In this document: positions 61,271 to 64,000 of the stretch, piece after piece
How positions within the stretch are numbered: the first letter of the stretch is position 1
How the letters are laid out: each line of letters starts with the position of its first letter
DNA from: Fibrobacter sp.
GTDB taxonomy: Bacteria; Fibrobacterota; Chitinivibrionia; Chitinivibrionales; Chitinispirillaceae
Assembly (NCBI GenBank): GCA_012513915.1
Contig: JAAZBG010000099.1
Location: 1 to 64,000 of the forward strand
Reading direction: 5' to 3'
Length of the DNA stretch: 64,000 bases
The notes under the pieces: model-generated
Told to the model about the DNA's origin: nothing
Database searches by the model: none
What the model saw: only the letters and a program-made list of their open reading frames with translations
Translations under genes and position numbers: made by a program

Positions 61271-62656
61271 TTATCGTATAACCTTTACACTAACTTTACC
61301 AATGACCTTTGCAATTGCCAAAAGCCTCTGACCCTCATCATCAATTACAAACGGTAACCGGTCATGCGCGGCAGGAAACAGTCCAAAAGCAGGGTCTGCA
61401 AACAACCAGTGTTTTCCATCATGAGCCATTACCCATACATGATAATAATACCCGCTCTTTTCGGGCATATACACAACACCATTTACAATTCTTGCCGGAA
61501 CGCCCGATGCACGCAGCAGTGCAGCCAGAAGAACCGCATGCTCACCACAGTCCCCAAAACCTGAACGCAGAGATTCAAGCGCACTTGAGAACGTTGCGGT
61601 ATAACGTTTTTCCATTTTGGTAAACACATAACTGTTAAGATCTTTAATAATTTCACATGGTTTACTGCTGCGGGTACGTTTTTTAGCAACCGAGCGTATT
61701 TCAGGATGATCTGACTGCAGCGTTGGAGTGGAAATCAGATATCGTTCCAGCGAATCAGCCTTAACAGCGACACTTGCTCCGCAGGAATCTGCAGGTCTGA
61801 TAAATTCATAGCTGTCGTTTATACGGCGATAAAAATGAATCACCGAAGAATCAAGCGTGTATGACGAATCCAGCGTTATCATTATTCTGTCATTGTGTGT
61901 AATGGTACCCGATACTGGAATCCGGAATGACTCAAAAATATTCGCAGCAGTTTCTTCAGATTCTTTACTCCCTTTACGTTTTGCAACAAACGGAAAGATT
62001 TCATGAACGATGGTATTTCCATTTGTATCAACAAGCCATGTTTGACTTTCGTTCTGAAGTGAATTTTTCTCAATAAATTTCCATACGTAACCGTTTTGCG
62101 GTGATGCATTTTCAACACAGGTCACTGACGAAACGATATTATCTCCTGATGTCAACTCAACAACGGTATCAGTCCAGGATTGATTAATGTGCAAAGATTT
62201 ATTCTTTATTCCATCATAAATTTCTAGAAATGATCCCGACTTATCATATACGGCCGGAAGCAATCTGCTTGATTCAGCACCACCAAGCCAACTTTTAAGC
62301 TCCCACTTTTTCTGCTTATTTCGCACCAGTTCCCAGCGATTAACACCTGCCGGACTTTTCATTTCCTGCAGTGCCCGCTTCAGCGTAAAGTCAGCATTAT
62401 AATACCGGGCCTCAACGATGTCTGCTTTTATCAGATTCCCACCACCATCATCAAGTGCCGTACTTATTGTATTTTTTATAACGATTCCAGTACTATCCGG
62501 AGCGATAAGTGAAATAAGCACACCTGCAGATTTACCATTCAGAAATACATCAAGTGTTTCCGCCTGAAAATATGATTTCCAATCCTTACCCTGTGCTGAA
62601 AACAGCAGACTGCAGCCCAACACCATTATTGTGAAACTATTATAAATTAATCTCAT
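61271..62656 (-). CDS. Secreted transglutaminase-like protein
   Basis: FGDCGEHAVLLAALLRASGVPARIVNGVVYMP...YYYHVWVMAHDGKHWLFADPAF (Cys-His-Asp); signal peptide from MRLIYNSFTIMVLGCSLLFSAQG. Confidence 0.88.
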   Translation of the reverse strand: MRLIYNSFTIMVLGCSLLFSAQGKDWKSYFQAETLDVFLNGKSAGVLISLIAPDSTGIVIKNTISTALDDGGGNLIKADIVEARYYNADFTLKRALQEMKSPAGVNRWELVRNKQKKWELKSWLGGAESSRLLPAVYDKSGSFLEIYDGIKNKSLHINQSWTDTVVELTSGDNIVSSVTCVENASPQNGYVWKFIEKNSLQNESQTWLVDTNGNTIVHEIFPFVAKRKGSKESEETAANIFESFRIPVSGTITHNDRIMITLDSSYTLDSSVIHFYRRINDSYEFIRPADSCGASVAVKADSLERYLISTPTLQSDHPEIRSVAKKRTRSSKPCEIIKDLNSYVFTKMEKRYTATFSSALESLRSGFGDCGEHAVLLAALLRASGVPARIVNGVVYMPEKSGYYYHVWVMAHDGKHWLFADPAFGLFPAAHDRLPFVIDDEGQRLLAIAKVIGKVSVKVIR

Positions 62657-63500
62657 GGGTTTCAAGGGATTTCCTGAATATGTCAAGAGTTGCTCCTGTT
62701 ACAGAATTGAATTGTTCCTCCATCGTCTTGCGATCTTTAAATCCACACATCTGCGCAAGGACATCGTTGTCAAGCACAGAATCTTTATTGATAAAATGCT
62801 TCACGCGGTTAACCCGTACCTGTATAATAAAGTTTTCGACAGAGATGCCGAGTTCCTGATAAAACAACGCTTGCAGAAAAGCCTCTCCGGTAACCAGAGT
62901 ATCACACAGTTCCTTGATATCGAGAGAATCATTTGCATAATTTTCTTCAATATAGTCACAGGCTTTTTGAACCATCTTATCCATAATTGCCAGTCGCCCG
63001 GTAGTCAGAAACCTTCCAACATCACGTCTCCAGATGAAAAACAGTATTCCAGCGCCAATCACCAACACTGCAGCACCGGAATATAGAATGCCTTTGAAAT
63101 GAGTCTTAATAAATGATGCCCCGGGAATGGATAACCATATTTTTGAAAAAATCTGGTTAAGCGAGACCGCAGAATTACCTTTAGAAGTATCCTTTTTTCC
63201 ATCCGGCATTCGCAGGGTTTCCTGGGTTTGTTTTGACTTCCTGGCAACCGGAGATTTGTCTTTCAGTAAAGACTTTTTTTTGAGCGCTCGTGTGTCTTTT
63301 GCAGAATCGTCTATTGTGATTTCAAGATTTTTCAGAAGTTCTTCGACGGCAAGTGATTCATCACGTGATGCAACTTTTTTATGATTGCGGTTTGCCGGTT
63401 CTCTGATTTTTTTTTCTGCGGTCAAAGAATCAGCTTCAACCTGAAAAACCATAAATAGAGCAATGATACAATATTTTACAAAAATTATTGGCCTATACAC
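62640..63500 (-). CDS. Membrane-anchored AraC-type HTH protein
   Basis: N-terminal signal/TM, Lys-rich linker, central TM FKGILYSGAAVLVIGAGILFFIWRR, C-terminal AraC-like DNA-binding domain (ACDYIEENYANDSLDIKELCDTL...VRVNRVKHFI...DVLAQMCGFKDRKTMEEQFNSVTGATLDIFRK). Confidence 0.75.
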   Translation of the reverse strand: MYRPIIFVKYCIIALFMVFQVEADSLTAEKKIREPANRNHKKVASRDESLAVEELLKNLEITIDDSAKDTRALKKKSLLKDKSPVARKSKQTQETLRMPDGKKDTSKGNSAVSLNQIFSKIWLSIPGASFIKTHFKGILYSGAAVLVIGAGILFFIWRRDVGRFLTTGRLAIMDKMVQKACDYIEENYANDSLDIKELCDTLVTGEAFLQALFYQELGISVENFIIQVRVNRVKHFINKDSVLDNDVLAQMCGFKDRKTMEEQFNSVTGATLDIFRKSLETHEINL

Positions 63501-63979
63501 CGTTTCATCTGTTCCTGAAGCATTGCTTTGTAATTATTCCCAAGTGCGTCAATTTTTGCTTTCAACCTTAAACAGAACTTATCAACCTCATCAATATTAC
63601 GCAGTTTTGCACTCTGCCAGAGTACCTTAAGATTTCTCTCATTAAGAATTTCATTTGTTGAAATTTCAAAATGAAACATTTTATTCTCGGTGACTCTTTT
63701 ATACGCCTGATTGATCATCTGCATTACCTCAGAGTAAACCGCCTGGTCGAATTTCTGACGTAAAAATTTGATATCGCCACTTAACCGTTCTGCAAAAAAT
63801 TTACTATTAAAAATGTAATGACGTTCGTTTTTGTAAACACGGGCATCATAGAAATACTCCCCTATGACACGCCCGTTGGTAGTTTTAACCACAGATTTGG
63901 GAAACACCGGAATATCCAGCTGATCCTGCTGTGGCATAAATTCAACACTCTCAACCTGAGGCACCTGCTCTGCCTGCAC
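63485..63979 (-). CDS. Hypothetical protein; may extend beyond the window
   Basis: Open frame overlapping the start of the downstream AraC-type gene; no family recognised. Confidence 0.55.
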   Translation of the reverse strand: MQAEQVPQVESVEFMPQQDQLDIPVFPKSVVKTTNGRVIGEYFYDARVYKNERHYIFNSKFFAERLSGDIKFLRQKFDQAVYSEVMQMINQAYKRVTENKMFHFEISTNEILNERNLKVLWQSAKLRNIDEVDKFCLRLKAKIDALGNNYKAMLQEQMKRCIGQ

Positions 63980-64000
63980 CTGTTCAAGTGTTTCTGTCTG

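Overview
The window is a bacterial housekeeping chromosome segment with a moderately low GC content. I saw no phage, IS element, CRISPR array or rRNA. From left to right it holds: (1) a branched-chain amino-acid operon on the minus strand (ilvB-ilvH-ilvC-leuA-cimA) preceded by a probable Ile/Val leader-peptide attenuator; (2) a small plus-strand accessory block (beta-helix/TSP3 protein, PEGA-like protein, exported DJ-1/PfpI protein, flavodoxin-fold reductase); (3) a complete-looking minus-strand dcw cluster (mraZ-rsmH-ftsL-ftsI-murE-murF-murD-ftsW-murC-ftsQ-ftsA-ftsZ) that lacks mraY and murG at their usual positions; (4) glmM, metH, ABC transporters, an IspH-UbiA fusion gene, an S41 peptidase, hisH-hisF; (5) an OmpA-family protein, radA, an Mla-type transporter pair, dnaB, a family-4 UDG, coaBC, rpoZ, yicC; (6) a GH13 protein, panC, a deoxynucleoside kinase, folK, an M16 peptidase pair, a degenerate creatininase-fold protein, tRNA-Pro(CGG), a transglutaminase-like protein and a membrane-anchored AraC-type regulator. 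The best candidates for novelty are the ilv leader-peptide attenuator (absent from the supplied ORF track), the IspH-UbiA fusion, and a dispersed family of intergenic palindromes with a GTAGGGRC edge. No family assignment was checked against a database; all come from reading the translations and motifs.
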